From: Cacajao melanocephalus
Lineage: Eukaryota > Chordata > Mammalia > Primates > Pitheciidae
NCBI GenBank assembly: GCA_963573385.1
Contig: CAUYLG010009127.1
Location: forward strand, 62,001-126,000
Length of the DNA: 64,000 nt
Direction of reading: 5' to 3'
This document shows positions 52,501 through 62,226 of this stretch, piece by piece. Under the pieces are notes generated by a model, which was not told the origin of the DNA, searched no databases, and saw nothing but the letters and a program-made list of their open reading frames with translations. The stretch's first letter is position 1. Each line of letters starts with the position of its first letter. The position numbers and the translations under genes are program-made.

Positions 52501-55500
52501 GCTGAAGAGTGCTGGGCTTCCCACGAACAGTACAGCACTGCTACCTAATTCCTGATAAGTGAATACACCTATTTAATTATTTAAACGTCCATCGATTTCC
52601 ACATTGATGAAAAGTCATAATTATAAAAATGGCTTAAAGCACCAACCTTTTACTTTGCTGACTCTGTCCTGTGGAAACAGACAATAACTTTATATATTAA
52701 AGCTGCCCTTTCAATAAATAGTTGATAATGCAAAAAACACATTGTGCATTCCAAGATGTGCACGTTTGGTAAGTGCTGCATGAGGCGTCCAAGGTTAAAT
52801 GTCAGTTCTTTTCTAGCATTACTGGCAGAAACACACATTACCTGTATTTCCATTGTGTATTTATCATCATGATTCTGGAAAATGTAACTGAGACCCTTCA
52901 TTCCCACGAACATTGGTTCCCCGAAAGCCGGTCTAAATAGAATGAAAAACCCAGCTCCTATCGAATTCTCCCTGAGGAGGATGAAATGAGAATCAGCTAA
53001 GTTTAATGCCTTTGATTGTGATTGTTAGAGGTGTGGAGACTGTGAGTTTAACAGCCTAGGTTCCTGGAACTACTAGAATGCTTCTCACTGAATCCCAAAA
53101 TATACAGGTAATGAAACTATGCCTCCTCAAAAGAACCAAACAAAGTGCATTCTTTGGGGAAAATGAAACAAAGTAGAGGCAGCTGAATACTGACGAGCAT
53201 GGATATGTCAAATCGGAAACTTAATTAAAAGTTGAAGTGAATGGAAACCCCTGCAGTATCTGCCAGCTTAGCAAGGCAGCATACAGGCACACAGTGGCGC
53301 ACCAGCACTGTCCCTCCAGAGGCCTGCTCTTCTCTCACAGCATCTAAAACCCCTCAAGATGAACATACAAGTCCCACAATCTTCCATTCTGTACTGAAAA
53401 CAGACAAATTTGCTAAAAGATGGCTTACTGCATTTTATAAAATCAAAACTATCCTATTTCTAAGGACGTAACAGGTTGCTATTCCTGTGCTCAGTAAAGA
53501 CAAACGGAAAAAAAAAAAAAAGGGAAATCTGGCACTGAATATCTAATATATTATAATAGGCTAAAGTAGTGAAAGCCATGGTATTAAACACAGAAACAAC
53601 TGATAAAACACCCTTATTTCTGAAGCCATGACAACAAGGTACATTGCTAAATGTCTGTGTTTACATTGATGAAGTCAGTTACAATACTGCTACCTCAAAT
53701 TATATTACCTAATAAAAACATGTTACCAAAACGGCAGTTTTCCCAGTCTCTAAACACCTTAAAATAGATGCATGGCCAACTATTATTTAACGTATATTTA
53801 CAATAACTACTTTGTAAAGTGTATGCCTTAGTGCAAAAATGACTAAACTTCCATTCTAAAAATGAACATACTACATTGATTCACAACATGAAGTGTCAAT
53901 TAGAGACTACATAAAATACATAAAATTATATGGTGGTATACAGTACACCTTACTTAACTGAAAAGCAAGTTTAAAACATCCTTGCCTTAAAAGTGCAATT
54001 ACACTCTATTATACAACATAGTATTGTCACCTTTGAGTCCCCTTAATACAGCGTTAATGCATTTTCCAACCAAATTTTCTAACTCATTTCAAAAGCGCCT
54101 TAATTATTAAGGACACAGCGATATGATGGCAGGGTGTACAGAGTTCTGACTTAGAGGAGTAATTCCTCATGCAAATGGCCAGAAACTTGAGACTTAGCAA
54201 AAGAGAAGCAATTATCCCCTTGTTTTTCCAAATGATGTTATGTCTCCTACACTCTGAGCACTCAAGTCTATTCCCATTCATCCTCCGAACTCTCTAAACC
54301 AATGTTCTTTGCTAATTTTAAGAATACAGAAACATTTGCGGGGATAGTGGACCAAGAAGGCCAAAAGACAGCTGAAAAATCCTCCCCAAGTGGTCTAACA
54401 TGCCCTTCCCACCACTCACAAAAGTCTCTGCCAAATAATCCAAAGCCATGAGTATTTCAGGACCCCCAGAGCAGACGATTGCAAACCAAGGGCTAGGGTG
54501 GACACCCACCCTGGAACTCAATGCCAAGCAACACCTCACCTTTCCCTGGCATCAGATTACAAAATGCCAGGCAGCAGCAAGAAATGATAACAAAGCCATA
54601 AACAGCTGGAAATAATTACACAATTGTCAAGCTGCAAACATGACAAAAGCAAAGCAAGGCTAGTGAATTCAATATCAGAAAGGATGCTGATGAGAAGGTA
54701 AGAGAAGCATTTTAGCTGTTTCCAATTTACTGTTATAGAGTAGCAAATAATAGGGTTGATGGAGTTTTGTGCAGTGTGTGTGCGCATGTGTGTGTGTGTG
54801 TAACTTCAGAGAGAGTAAAAAACGTATTTTATGTGTTCCTAGAAAATGTGAGATAAAAGATGTGAAAGCACAACTAAAAAAATATTAACAGGCTCTGAAG
54901 GAATTCTTTTAGAGTTGTTACAACTACAACATGCAGATGAGAAATATCTCCTTAAAGTTATACAAAATGTTATCTTCTTTAAAAGCATAAGAAAAATACA
55001 CAGGCAATGCCACAGTCCAGAATTCATCACATAAAACAACTGACAAGTGGGCAAAATGCCAAAGCAGAAGACAGACTGGTCCAGATTCAAAGAATACTAG
55101 GGAAAGAGGCAATTCCTGTAAGTTCCAAGGTGGGTCACAGGTATGTAAACTCTCATCTTCCAGAAGGGCATTTCGTAGCCTCAAGTGTTTACCAACTGCC
55201 TATAATTCAAGAATGGCTTCCGAGACAACAGAGTTGAGCAAACAGTCTTTCCATGGTTTCAATGAATAAGGCTATCGGCGATTTTTAAACCAGAATAACT
55301 TCGGTCATTCCATGGTGGGCCAATGCTTTATTACAATATTTGGATTTCATGTGGCAAACTGTTTCATACAATGTCCCCAAAAATGCTACTCTCTGAAGTG
55401 GAATGCCATAAATAAAATGCGTACTTGGTTACCAGGCAGCATGCATAACACATATGGTACATTGGCCCAAAAATCATATTTTAAAAATGCTTAAAAGTTA

Positions 55501-56430
55501 ACATAACAATTTAAGCTGTTTCTACCCATTTTCAGAGAATTTTTCCCTGAAGGCCAATTTTATTTCCTATCAAGAGAATATCTGGATTAATCCTGTTGAT
55601 TTGCTAACTTGAAATTCTTTGAACCCCTCTAATCTCTCCTCCCCGGCCCATTTTATTACTTTATTTCCTGAAGGGGAGAATGAAGGACCATAAATTTCAC
55701 AATGTAATTTTAAGCTTATGCTTAAAATGCTGCCTGTTTGAATTAAAATTGATGCAGCTTCTGATAAAAGCCTAATAATCAATTCTCCATTCTCATTACT
55801 CTCCAGAATTACATGGATGCAGACCCATTTCTTAAGTTTGTGGACTACTCTCATAGGTTATTACCCGGCAGTGCAGCTGAGTGGAAAGATAACCACATTC
55901 ATTCTCCTTATCTGTAATGATGTAATGCATCCCAGCCCTGGGTCTAGATGATTGGGGAATAATGGGATTGTACAACTGCAGGGATGACAAACAATAGTGC
56001 AGCGTCTTTCTCTGGTACACTGAGCCCCACGCCTCCAATGCAAGGTGAAAGGCATCACAAAATAGGCACCGAGTCTGCCCCTTGGATGAAGTTAGCATTT
56101 TTTGGCCCGAGGAGCATCTGCTCTGGCACTGAAACAGCAATACCAACACGGAGACGAGAGCCATGCAAAAACACTCAGTTTCCGAGCCCCAGCCAGGACA
56201 GTGTGAGTGAGTATCCTGCTTTTCTTTGTGTTTAGAATCAAGTGTCATCTAAAAATAACCGGTTGGTAGGAAGAAGTCACCGCACAGTACCATGCCAAGA
56301 AACCCGAGGATCAGAGACTCCTCCGACAACTGATGCTGCTCGGGGCTCACGTTTGTTTGGAAAACTAAATCTGCCTCCATTTTCTGTGCCGGAAAAAAAT
56401 CATCGCTTCCTGCCACCACAGAAACCTTAC
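49571..56430. other. Repeat-poor proximal part of intron 2
   Basis: In nearly 7 kb I see no Alu, L1, LTR, hAT or clear MIR/L2 sequence. There are only microsatellites: CA near 50242-50263, a 14-base A run near 53508, TG with interruptions at about 54774-54801. The sequence is AT-rich with many homeodomain-type TAAT words. Together with the clean promoter zone it suggests selection against insertions, as expected for regulatory DNA, but no individual element can be proven here. Confidence 0.55.
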
Positions 56431-56512
56431 CTTTTGCAGAAGCTGGGAGCCGGAGTACTTAGCAGCTATGGATTTTATCTCCCCACCAAAAGCCGAGGCC
56501 CAAAGCTTCACC
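56431..56512 (-). CDS. CACNA2D3: CACNA2D3 exon 2
   Basis: This 82 bp exon completes codon 41 (Val) and encodes residues 42-68, reading VKLWASAFGGEIKSI, then AAKYSGSQLLQK. It belongs to the conserved extracellular N-terminal segment of alpha2delta-3, ahead of the VWA_N region. The acceptor is strong: a long pyrimidine tract (positions about 56515-56560 read on the minus strand) ends in cccgtag just before 56512. The donor is AAG|gtaagg at 56430 and leaves phase 0. Joining GT from exon 1 to G from exon 2 keeps the frame open, which confirms both junctions. The exon is shorter than the 100-residue minimum usual for gene finding and is visible only through the splice sites and the known protein. 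Later exons (rest of the VWA domain with its MIDAS motif, Cache domains, C-terminal delta peptide) are outside the window. Confidence 0.97.
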
Positions 56513-57189
56513 CTACGGGAAGAAGGGGCACAGGAAAAAATGTAACACCCGTGTCACAGTCAACACGCACGCACACGCACACGCACACATGGGGCTATGG
56601 CTGAAGGAGCAGGGCGATGTAACACGTTTTAAAAGAAGAAAAGATAGAAAAAGCACCTGGGTAGAAACTGCCAGCACCAAACTGCAGAGCGCAGCGCGGT
56701 AGGGGGCCCGAGGGGGGTCTCGGAGTTGAGAATGGCGCAAAGTCTCCCAGGCTCTCTAAAAAGACCACTGAGTTTCATTTGAATCATTGCCCGAGGACTC
56801 AATCCCCCAAACTGGGCATCACCTGGCAAATAGCAGTCAGAAGAAATCCACCCATCCCCCCTCCCAAAAAAGAAGTGGGGCGGCAGGGGAGCAAAGAGGG
56901 GGGTAATTCAGCGGCCCATGGAAGTTGGATTCGGTAAACAGGCTCCAAAGTTGGTGCCGTAATTTGAGGTGAGCCTCTCCAGATCTCACTCGCCAACCTG
57001 CGGGCAGGGGCCAGAGCATCCCACCCCGGCCTCGCAGCCCGCCGCCAGTCCCGAAAGGCAGGTGCCAGCGGCGAGGCCGACGCCCGCGGTGGGTCCTGCC
57101 CAGCCGCACCTGCAGGCGCCCAAACTTGGGCACAGCGGGTCGCGGGCGGCCGGGTCCCCTCCCCGGGCGGCGCAGGAGCCGGCACTTAC
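56513..57189 (-). other. CACNA2D3: CACNA2D3 intron 1 (677 bp, GT-AG)
   Basis: The intron runs between the exon 1 donor (gtaagt) and the exon 2 acceptor. Its 5' half is still CpG-rich and part of the promoter island. Its 3' half is AT-richer and contains an imperfect CACG/CACA microsatellite near 56561-56589. It is very short beside the >56 kb of intron 2 that follows. I recognise no interspersed repeat in it. Confidence 0.93.
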
Positions 57190-57311
57190 ACGGAGAGCGG
57201 TATCTGCTGCTCCGAGCGCACCACGTCCCCCAGCGCGGCGTAGAGAAGCGCGGCGGCGAGGAGCGCCGAGGCCCCCCGGGACGCGCGGCGCGGCGAACCC
57301 GGCCCGGCCAT
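57190..57311 (-). CDS. CACNA2D3: CACNA2D3 exon 1, coding part (signal peptide and mature N-terminus)
   Basis: This exon encodes residues 1-40 plus two bases of codon 41 of the alpha2delta-3 auxiliary subunit of high-voltage-activated calcium channels. That protein is extracellular and membrane-anchored, and it promotes surface expression and presynaptic placement of the channel pore. The start ATG is at 57311-57309 in a good Kozak context (A at -3, G at +4). The frame begins MAGPGSPRRASRG, a basic n-region, followed by a hydrophobic core ALLAAALLYAALG (about residues 15-28). This is a signal peptide, probably cleaved around residues 28-33 before EQQIPLS. The exon ends at a consensus donor, GT|gtaagt, in phase 2. 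I recognised the N-terminus from the known human protein, and exon 2 continues it exactly. The frame stays open upstream to a GTG at 57452, but there is no upstream ATG in that stretch. The exon lies inside the CpG island. Confidence 0.97.
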
Positions 57312-57480
57312 GCTGGGCTCCCTCCGACGCGCCCGCTGCGGCGGCGACGAGAGCGGCCGCGGGGAGCTGCGCGGAGCGGGCGGTGGGCGAGCGCGCGGGG
57401 CTGCCTGCTCCGCTCCGCGCCGCCCCGCCTGCCTCTCGCGCGCCCGGCTCACTTGGGGAGCAGAAAAAGGAGCGGGTGGG
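57312..57480 (-). promoter_or_regulatory. CACNA2D3: Probable 5' UTR and transcription start zone
   Basis: Read on the gene strand, this segment has no ATG between the start codon and at least 57800, so the leader has no upstream start codon. A pyrimidine-rich patch (CTCCTTTTTCTG, about 57463-57474) just below the GC box and G-quadruplex tract is a plausible initiator region, giving a leader of roughly 150 nt. The exact start site is inferred, and no signal fixes it. Confidence 0.5.
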
Positions 57481-57550
57481 GGGGCGGGGAGGGCGGAGAG
57501 GAGGAGGGAGGGAAGAGAGGTGGGGAGGGAGGCGGGCGGGGGAGGAGGCA
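57474..57550 (+). promoter_or_regulatory. G-quadruplex-forming purine tract at the core promoter
   Basis: The plus strand (template strand of the gene) reads GGGTGGGGGGGCGGGGAGGG at 57474-57493, four or more G-runs with single-base loops. A second set of runs follows at 57522-57542. The tract also supplies an Sp1-type GC box. The complementary coding strand is C/T-rich. Confidence 0.75.
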
Positions 57551-58780
57551 GCTAGACGCGCCTCTAGCAGCCGCGGCCGCCCGGCCCCGCCTCGGCGGCC
57601 CCGGGGAGTCCGGCGGGCCGCGGCGGGAGGGCGGTGGGGCGGGAGGCGCCGCGCGGGCGGGGACTCGCAAACTCCACTGTCCTTGGCCGCGGCGGAGCGC
57701 GCCCTGCCCCGCCCGGGCCACTGCGGCCCCTGAGTTCTTTACAACTCCGCAGTCCGCCACCGCGGGCGCGACACTCGGGCTGGCCCCGGGCCGGAGCGAC
57801 CCGAGCCGGGGTGGGGGTTGGGGGCGCGGGAGGGAGGCCGAGGGCAGGGCGCGGCGCTCCGCACTTTGCGGGCGGTGACTCCGATCGGGCGTCGCGCGCG
57901 GGGTCCGACCCTGGGCCAGGCGGAGTCGGGGGCCACGGGATCGGGGGCCGCGGACCTAGAGGGGGCGCGCCCTCCACCCCCGCCACGCTATTCTCCTGCA
58001 GGGAGGGAGCCTGGGAAGAAGCCAAACGAAGTCTGAGGAAAAATCACGGGCTCGAGGCGGCAGGCGGGGTCGCACAAGGGGCGGAGCGGGCCGAGGATGG
58101 GACTGGGTGGGAGCTCGGGGCTCTGGCGAGGGCAGCGCTGCGTGACCGCCCGCAGCTGCTGGCCCCCGACAGGGGAAGGCGCTGAGGGCGGTGCTGCCAC
58201 CTCGGCGCGGGCGCACCAGCGCGGGGCTCCCAGCATCCGGCCGCAGCTCAGCCGCCCCCTGCGCGCCCGACCCAGGCCCCGGGGCTCCCCAGCGGCCAGC
58301 GCTCTGGCTCGCTGCGCTCGGAGTCTGCCCGGCTGCAGCGACTGGCGGGGACAGGGATGTCAGGGCTGGGAGAGAAAGCCAACGAGACACCCAGTCGATC
58401 CTGACCGGGGACATCCTGGATTTCGGGATAAAAGATTTCTCCGAGCCTAGGGATTGCCTGCTCGCCACTCCGGCGCCCACTACACTGGGCAGGAGGCAGT
58501 GAGCGCAGGAGGTGGCACCTTCTCGCCGCCCGCAAAGGTAGGGGCGAGGAGAAAGGAAGTTGGGGAAGCCCCTGCGCGTCCGGGGAACCAGCCTTCCCCC
58601 CGCCTCCCTGGCCGCTGCCCCCACCCCGGGACCCAGCTTGCAGAGCCCCTCTCCCCCCGTGCGAGGTCTGGGGTGGGACTGGGAACTTTGTGGAGCCCTC
58701 GCGCAGGCTGGCGGTAAAGACCGACCTGAGTGAGGCTGAGTCATCCTTGCCCGACGGAGTGCAACTCCGGCGACCCTAGA

Positions 58781-59510
58781 GAGGAGCGCGCTCCTAATGT
58801 CGCCTGGAGCTCCCGGCGCACCAGACGCCTGGGTTCTCATTTGGATGCCTTTCTGCAACGGGGGCTTTGCTTTCTGCCCTGTCACCCGCCCTCGGCCTCA
58901 GCACCCTTAGGTTGCAGGGAAGTGGGTAAGGGTGGGCTCCAGCTTCCGCCAGGTGGTGTCCGGCTAGGATCCAGGCCGGCTCTCCTGCCCAGCAGTCCCT
59001 GGAAAAAGTTACCCCTGCAGATGTTGGGCTTGATCTCAAGAGTTGGCAGCAAGGGAGAAGGACTGCTACCGAGGGGCTCTTGGTGCTTTTTCCGAGTGCG
59101 GGCAGACCTCGAGCTCCCTTGGGCTCTGGCGGGTCGCGCTCCCACCTTGGGGGCAGCGCAGAGGGCAGCGCAAGTAACAGGCCCCACTCCAGGAGCCCCA
59201 GGTGCGCCTCGCCCACGGGCAGTATCTACAGTCTCTATGGATGACTAACTGGTTATAATGAATTCTCCGCTTCTGTGCATACCCTTCTCCTGAGAAGTGC
59301 CCGCCCTTTCCAAACCCAGCCAAGCGCGGCCTGACCCCCGAGGCAACGGGTCCCAGAGCTTGGACCAAGGGGTTAGGAGAAAATTTGTTTCCTGTCAGGA
59401 ACGCAGGGTAGTTCTTCCTAAATGAAAGCATAAGTGAATGAACCAGTGAGTGAGTGCATACTAGCTCTTAGTAAGACCACCCGTTTCGTTTATGGTATCT
59501 CTATGATAAC
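58781..59510. other. Upstream flank, GC-moderate, no gene recognised
   Basis: This is the transition out of the CpG island. It holds a CTCF-like motif (CCGCCAGGTGGTGTC, 58946-58960) and no repeat or gene that I can support. Open frames here share the GC bias of the island and have no recognisable protein similarity. Confidence 0.55.
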
Positions 59511-59514
59511 AGCC

Positions 59515-59835
59515 CTTCATGGCTTCACTCATTCATGCAGTCAATAACTGTCAATCATCTTCTATTGATAGGTACAGCAGGACATGCTGGGCAGCCAGTA
59601 ATGAACAAATCAGGGGACCTGTCCTCACAGAGTTTACACACTACAAGGAGGACAGACTTTACTACAAAAAACCATAATGCTAAATACACAGTTATACACT
59701 TTGACAAGGGAAAGACAATATGTGTATGAAGAAAAAGTACCTGTGACAGCCATACTGTTGTTATGCCTATTAACTGATGAGAACATCGAGGCACGGCAAA
59801 ATCTTACAGCTTAGTCATATTTAAGCAACTGCTTG
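59515..59835. repeat. L2 3' fragment (+) and MIR piece (-)
   Basis: L2: TCACTCATTCATGCAGTCAA, CCAGTAATGAACAAATCAGG, GGGACCTGTCCTCACAGAGT (59520-59700). MIR: TTAACTGATGAGAACATCGA and GGCACGGCAAAATCTTACAG (59768-59815). Confidence 0.6.
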
Positions 59836-60239
59836 ACTTCTGGACTATACTGAAGGCCACTTGGACATTAAGGTCATGAAGACATTTTGCAATAAAGTCA
59901 CTGTGCGTTGCCAGCCTGACACAGGTGAATTTTGCAGTTGTTTCAGGGCAACTAGAAAGCAGGGATGAGAAAGGCCGGGCACAGGAAGTCATAGTCTCAG
60001 GAAGACAGCGTTTTGAGCATTTGTAACACACACAGACCATCTTGGGCAGAACATTATGCACATCACATTTAAGATAGATCCCGCTAATCATTTCCTAGTA
60101 TCTCAAAAATAAAAAGTATTTAAACTATCTGATATTAATAAACTCAGAACTCAAGGTGTCCAAAGATTTGGGGTCTTACCACTTACATATTGTAATATTC
60201 TTTCCAGAACCATAAAAGTCAGTGCTGAAAGGGATCTAT

Positions 60240-60330
60240 AAGCTACCTAATCCTGCAGTCTTATTTTAACAGAAAGGAAAATGAGGCCCAGAAGGATTTA
60301 GCCACTTGTCCAGAGACACATATCCCTTAA
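60240..60330 (-). repeat. MIR fragment, minus strand
   Basis: ACAGAAAGGAAAATGAGGCC then CAGAAGGATTTAGCCACTTG and TCCAGAGACACATATC match the reverse MIR core. Confidence 0.6.
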
Positions 60331-60700
60331 AGAGAATGCTCTCACTTTGAACCAGGGGGTTCCTGCAGCTACATGAGGATAAGGGACCAGGAGCACCTTC
60401 CAGTAAGCCAAATGCAGTACCAGGGCATTGGGTGCTACTTGCCATTTTCACCCAAAAGCTTATATTTCAACACCCAACTCTCAGTTGAAGCATGGAATCC
60501 AACCATATAAAACTTTCATTGGTAGACCTGTGCACTCCATCCCATCCAGCTGAGGATGTCACACTTTGCCCTGCAACAATGAGGAGTTGCTGGAGGGGTT
60601 TGAACAGAAGTGAAAGATGATGAAACAGAAATGAATGTTTTAGAAGCATTCACCTGATCCTGGCATATGAAAGGGATTCTGGAGAAGCCCATCAAGCAGT

Positions 60701-61190
60701 GGTTCTCATCAGTGTGTGAGAGGGCATTGCCCCTGGCAGCATTTTGGACAGCTGGGACTTTTTTTTTTTTTAAGACTGAGTCTTGCTCTGTTGCCCAGGC
60801 TGATGTACAGTGGCACATCTTGGCTCACTGCAACCTCCACCTCCTAGGTTGAAGTGATTCTCGTGCCTCAGCCTACCAAGTAGTTGGGATTACAGGGGCC
60901 CATCATTATGCCTGGCTAACTTTTATATTTTTAGTAGAGACAGGGTTTCACTATGTTGGCCAGGCTGATCTTGAACTCTTGACTTCAAGTGATGTGCCTG
61001 CCTCAGCCTCCCAAAGTGCTGAGATTACAGGTGTGAGCCACTGTGCCTGGCCTGATTGGGATTTTTTTCTGTTTGTCATAATAACTTTGGGTCCTACTGG
61101 CATTTAGTGGATGGGGGCAGAATAGGCCCATACAAGGACTTTTAAATGCCCCACTGGACATTCAGGTAAGAGAAGAACCCCACTTATAAC
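60701..61190 (+). mobile_element. MER20-like hAT element split by an Alu
   Basis: The left part is CAGTGGTTCTCATCAGTGTG and GCATTGCCCCTGGCAGCATT. The right part, beyond the Alu, is TTGTCATAATAACTTTGGGT then CCTACTGGCATTTAGTGGAT and CCCCACTGGACATTCAGGTA. Put together they follow MER20 order, so the Alu landed inside an older transposon. Confidence 0.75.
60756..61055 (-). mobile_element. Alu, minus strand, nested in MER20
   Basis: A short poly-T followed by a full Alu, diverged (CCTACCAAGTAGTTGGGATT, TTGACTTCAAGTGATGTGCC). Possible decayed target duplication GGGACTTTT / GGGATTTTT on either side. Confidence 0.92.
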
Positions 61191-61867
61191 CATATGAATC
61201 TAGAGCTAAAAGCCATTTTACACATAAATTAAGAGGAGTTTTTGCATGGCTTTAATAAAGACTAAATTTTCCAGGAATGCAATCATGATGTCAACAAAGG
61301 CATGAGTGTCTCTTGTTTTGTTCAGAATCTTACCAAGAAGTTGTTTCATTGGTTCTTGAGGTTTGTTTGATTTGTTGTTGTTTTTCATTTTGGAAAATCT
61401 CCAACACCAACTGTGCTCACAGATCCTGAGTTACCAACACACACCTGTATCAGTCTGCATTTGGGGTGTGGCATTCAAAGTTAGTCTGCATATAGGCACA
61501 GACAGCTAATAACATCATTAAATCTTGTAGTTAAATCTTGTGCAAGCATTTCACAGAGTTAAATACTTCTTATTACATTATAAATTACTTTGATTTTACT
61601 TCTCTTTGCTATTACCAAATAAGGCATCATACTGTCTTTTTAAAATTCTGACTTTGATTAAGTTATATTGTCTCAGAATTTCATGTCAGGATAGTAAAGT
61701 GGTGTTGAGTCTATCTGGGTAAATATCTGCTGTGAAAGGAATACCAGCTAAAAGGTTGAGATGTTGCTGATGAGGAAGCAAAATGGTTCAACCAAAAGGA
61801 GGAAAATGGCAAATGCTTTCATGTTTAACCCAGCAATTTCTCTTCTGGAAATTTATCTTACAGTTAC

Positions 61868-62226
61868 TGTATTAGTCCATTCTCATGCTGCTAAGAAGAA
61901 ATACCCAAGACTGGTTAATTTGTAAAGAAAAGAGGTTTAATTGACTCATAGTTCCACATGGCTGGGGAGACCTCAGGAAACTTACAATCATGGCAGAAGG
62001 CACCTCTTCACAGGACAGCAGGAGAGAGAATGAGTGCAAGCAAGTGAAATGCCAGATGCTTATAAAACCATCAGATCTTGTGAGACTCATTCATTATCAC
62101 AAGAACAGCATAGGGGAAACCACCTCCATGATCTAATTACCTCCACCTGGTCCTGCCCTTGACAAGTGGGGATTATTACAATTCAAAGTGAGATCTGGGT
62201 GGGGACATAAGAGCCAAACCACATCA
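61868..62226 (-). mobile_element. THE1/MST-type MaLR LTR (3' LTR of provirus)
   Basis: A 359 bp LTR with TG...CA ends in minus orientation. It has the hallmark ACTAATACA end, AATTAACCAGTCTTGGG, TTGTGAGACTCATTC and TGATGTGGTTTGGCTC start. On its internal side lies a purine-rich tract (AGGGGCCAGGGGTAGAA on the minus strand), consistent with a polypurine tract. Confidence 0.9.

Larger units (their letters stand above)
56960..58780 (-). promoter_or_regulatory. CACNA2D3: CpG island promoter of CACNA2D3
   Basis: About 1.8 kb of very GC-rich sequence dense in CpG dinucleotides covers the 5' part of intron 1, exon 1, the 5' UTR and over 1 kb of upstream DNA. GC boxes (GGGGCGGGG and its complement) occur near 57483-57491, 57634-57642 and 57703-57712, and there is no TATA box upstream of the ATG. 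A TGAGTCA AP-1-type site lies at 58737-58743 on the distal edge. These are features of a dispersed-start, Sp1-type promoter. CACNA2D3 promoter methylation and silencing in tumours is reported in the literature, which fits an island of this size. GC-rich composition also produces long spurious open frames here on both strands. Confidence 0.92.

Noticed and set aside
57312..57452. N-terminal extension of the CACNA2D3 frame to 57452
   Set aside because: The upstream codon is GTG, not ATG, and the extension would bury the signal peptide. The ATG at 57311 has a good Kozak context and matches the known protein start.
56969..57733. 254-codon open frame on the plus strand across exon 1
   Set aside because: Antisense to the real exon, low complexity (Arg, Gly, Ala, Pro), another product of GC-rich sequence. 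The overlapping frame at 57126-57878 is rejected for the same reason.
57956..58885. 309-codon open frame on the minus strand upstream of exon 1
   Set aside because: It lies in the CpG island, where GC bias removes stop codons. The predicted sequence is Arg/Pro/Ala-rich without a domain, and it is not in frame with or spliced to CACNA2D3 by any visible signal.
58895..58920. REST/RE1 element (CTCAGCACC near 58897; GGTGCTGA near 45659)
   Set aside because: Each has only one half site. The second half site with allowed spacing is absent.
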